DNA of 14,618 bases from Desulfotignum sp. GTDB lineage: Bacteria; Desulfobacterota; Desulfobacteria; Desulfobacterales; Desulfobacteraceae. The stretch is taken from the NCBI GenBank assembly GCA_021737445.1, contig JAIPDY010000066.1:1-14618 (forward strand), in the 5' to 3' direction. Below are positions 12,946 to 14,618 of the stretch, one piece after another; positions within the stretch are counted from its first letter, which is position 1, and every line of letters begins with the position of its first letter. The position numbers and the translations under genes were made by a program. The notes beneath the pieces were generated by a model. That model saw nothing but the letters and a program-made list of their open reading frames with translations, made no database searches and was not told where the DNA came from.

Positions 12946-14618
12946 ATGATATCTGACAGCACGCAACTGCGCCTGGGGGTGTATATCTGTCACTGCGGGG
13001 TGAATATCGCCGGTAAAGTGGATGTGGCAGAGGTGAGCAGGTGGGCCGGGTCCCTGCAGCATGTGGTCATATCAAAAGATTACCGGTTCATGTGTTCCGA
13101 GCCGGGCCAGGCCATGATAGAAAACGATGTCAGAACCCACGGCCTGAACCGGGTGGTGGTGGCATCCTGCTCACCCCGGCTGCACGGGAAAACCTTTATG
13201 GAGACCTGCCGCAGGGCCGGGATCAACCCCTATTACTTTCACATGGCATCGGTGCGGGAACAGGTCCCCTGGGTGACCCGGGACCGGGACCGGGCTACCA
13301 GCAAGGCCCGGCACCTGGTGGCAGCTGCCGTGAACCGGGTGGTCTGTCACCAGCCGTTGATTGCCGGGCTGTCACCCGTGCACCCGGATGTGGCGGTCAT
13401 CGGCGGGGGTATCGCCGGGATGCAGGCCGCCATTGACATCGGCAATGCCGGCCTGCATGTGCACCTTATTGAAAAGGAAAGCACCATCGGCGGCCATATG
13501 CTCCAGTTTGACAAAACCTTTCCCACCCTGGACTGTGCCGCGTGCATCGGCACCCCCAAGATGGTGGAGGTGGCCCAGAATGCCTGCATCCATCTGCACA
13601 CCTTCAGCCAGGTGAACCAGGTCACCGGGTTTGTGGGCAGTTATACCCTGGATATCACGGAAAAACCCAGGTATGTGAAGTCTGATCTGTGCACCGGGTG
13701 TGGGGAATGCGCTGCCGTGTGCCCGGTCTCTTTTCCCGGTGCCTGGGACATGGGGCTGGCAGACCGCAAAGCGATCGGGAGAAGTTTTCCCCAGGCGATT
13801 CCCATCACCTTTCAGATTGAAAAAAGCGAAACACCCCCCTGCACAAGCACCTGCCCGGCCGGGATCAATGTCCAGGGGTATGTGCAGCTGGCAAAACAAA
13901 AAAAATATGACCAGGCCCTGGCATTGATCATGGAAAAAGCCCCGTTTCCCGGGGTCCTGGGCCGGGTCTGCCCCCACCCGTGTGAACAAGCCTGCACCAG
14001 GGGAGAAAAAGATGCCCCCGTGGCCATCAGGCAGCTCAAGCGGTTTGTGGCAGATATGGCCGGTGACAGAGCAAGGCAGGTGCCGGCCATCACTGACCGG
14101 GATGGGAAAATCGCGGTGATCGGGGCCGGACCGGCCGGGTTGACAGCTGCCTTTTTTTTGCGGCGCCTTGGGTATCAGGTCACGGTGTTTGAGGCATCCG
14201 GCAGGGCCGGGGGCATGCTCAGAACCGGCATTCCGGCATACCGCCTGCCCAGGGATATCCTGGACAAAGAGATTTTGTATATCCTGGACCATGGCATCAA
14301 ATTTATTCCCCATACCTGCCTGGGAAAAGATCTGGATATGAACGCACTCAAGGCAGCAGAATTTGCTGCCGTGTTTCTTTCGTTCGGGGCACATCGCTCC
14401 CTGACCCTGGGGCTGGAGAAAGAAGACACCCTGGCCGGGGTGATGGATGCACTGACCTTTTTAAAACAGGTCAACCAGGGAGAAGAGACCGGCTGCCGCG
14501 GCAGGACCCTGGTGGTGGGGGGCGGCAACGTGGCCGTTGATGCGGCCAGGTGTGCCGGGCGGATTCCCGGGTGCGAGGTCACCCTGGTGTACCGGCGCAC
14601 CAGAGACCAGATGCCGGC
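12946..14618 (+). CDS. HdrA-like flavoprotein fused to a GltD/NfnB-like oxidoreductase module (3' end cut)
   Basis: The frame is open from ATG at 12946 to the window edge (557 codons). The N-terminus LGVYICHCGVNIAGKVDV is the HdrA start, followed by the FAD-binding GGGIAG (153-158) and the HdrA stretch LQFDKTFPTLDCAACI with Cys197 and Cys200. A [4Fe-4S] motif follows (Cys249, 252, 255, 259). A second module of the glutamate synthase small subunit or NfnB type then begins. It has Cys299 and Cys303 (CTSTCPAG), CPHPCEQAC (342-350), a second FAD fingerprint GAGPAG (393-398) and a NAD(P)H-site fingerprint GGGNVAVD (525-532). HdrA proteins and NfnB take part in flavin-based electron bifurcation. 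This protein could pass electrons between NAD(P)H, ferredoxin or disulfide partners; which ones is unknown. It lies 14 bp after the kinase gene in one operon. Confidence 0.92.
   Translation, partial: MISDSTQLRLGVYICHCGVNIAGKVDVAEVSRWAGSLQHVVISKDYRFMCSEPGQAMIENDVRTHGLNRVVVASCSPRLHGKTFMETCRRAGINPYYFHMASVREQVPWVTRDRDRATSKARHLVAAAVNRVVCHQPLIAGLSPVHPDVAVIGGGIAGMQAAIDIGNAGLHVHLIEKESTIGGHMLQFDKTFPTLDCAACIGTPKMVEVAQNACIHLHTFSQVNQVTGFVGSYTLDITEKPRYVKSDLCTGCGECAAVCPVSFPGAWDMGLADRKAIGRSFPQAIPITFQIEKSETPPCTSTCPAGINVQGYVQLAKQKKYDQALALIMEKAPFPGVLGRVCPHPCEQACTRGEKDAPVAIRQLKRFVADMAGDRARQVPAITDRDGKIAVIGAGPAGLTAAFFLRRLGYQVTVFEASGRAGGMLRTGIPAYRLPRDILDKEILYILDHGIKFIPHTCLGKDLDMNALKAAEFAAVFLSFGAHRSLTLGLEKEDTLAGVMDALTFLKQVNQGEETGCRGRTLVVGGGNVAVDAARCAGRIPGCEVTLVYRRTRDQMP

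Noticed and set aside
13372..14394. 340-codon minus-strand open frame
   Set aside because: It lies antisense to the clearly conserved HdrA-GltD/NfnB coding sequence; a GC-rich shadow frame.

Overview
The window looks like a chromosomal segment of an anaerobic, sulfate-reducing Desulfobacterota member, most likely of the Desulfobacteraceae type. This is inferred from content: an ORP (orange protein)-type gene set, an HdrA-like flavoprotein fused to a GltD/NfnB-like module, many [4Fe-4S] proteins and sigma-54 promoters. No marker gene fixes the genus.

Left part (1-2480). This reads as an accessory patch, more AT-rich than the rest. It begins with a decayed, repeatedly frameshifted gene remnant on the minus strand (1-605). 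A Phd/YefM-VapC toxin-antitoxin pair follows, with a tandem 10-bp repeat over its likely -10 box. Then come a VapB-like antitoxin with no toxin partner and a coiled-coil PD-(D/E)XK nuclease-like protein carrying a perfect four-copy heptad repeat. A good sigma-70 promoter for the nuclease-like gene starts inside the end of the antitoxin gene.

Middle part (2493-7773, all minus strand). In order of transcription: a stand-alone PocR-domain sensory protein, an RlmL/YpsC-like THUMP RNA methyltransferase, a secreted DUF547 protein, then a Cache-domain histidine kinase overlapping its NarL/FixJ-type response regulator by 4 bp. The PocR gene has a near-ideal sigma-70 promoter. Two near-identical 31-bp repeats, 63 bp apart (about six helical turns), sit directly upstream of its -35 box.

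Right part (8227-14618). Two divergent transcription units face each other across about 450 bp. The leftward unit encodes a degenerate receiver protein, two MinD/Mrp-type ATPases with inserted 2[4Fe-4S] ferredoxin domains, and two small MTH1175/NifX-family proteins, the family of the Mo-Cu cluster protein ORP. The rightward unit encodes a receiver-histidine kinase of NtrB-like kinase class and an HdrA-GltD/NfnB fusion cut by the window edge. Each unit has its own sigma-54 (-24/-12) promoter in the shared intergenic region, with an IHF-like site between. This matches the known arrangement of the Desulfovibrio orp locus (divergent, sigma-54 controlled operons). The partner unit differs here: it joins a two-component kinase and a putative electron-transfer or bifurcation flavoprotein to the ORP-type operon. 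That linkage is the most interesting system in the window.
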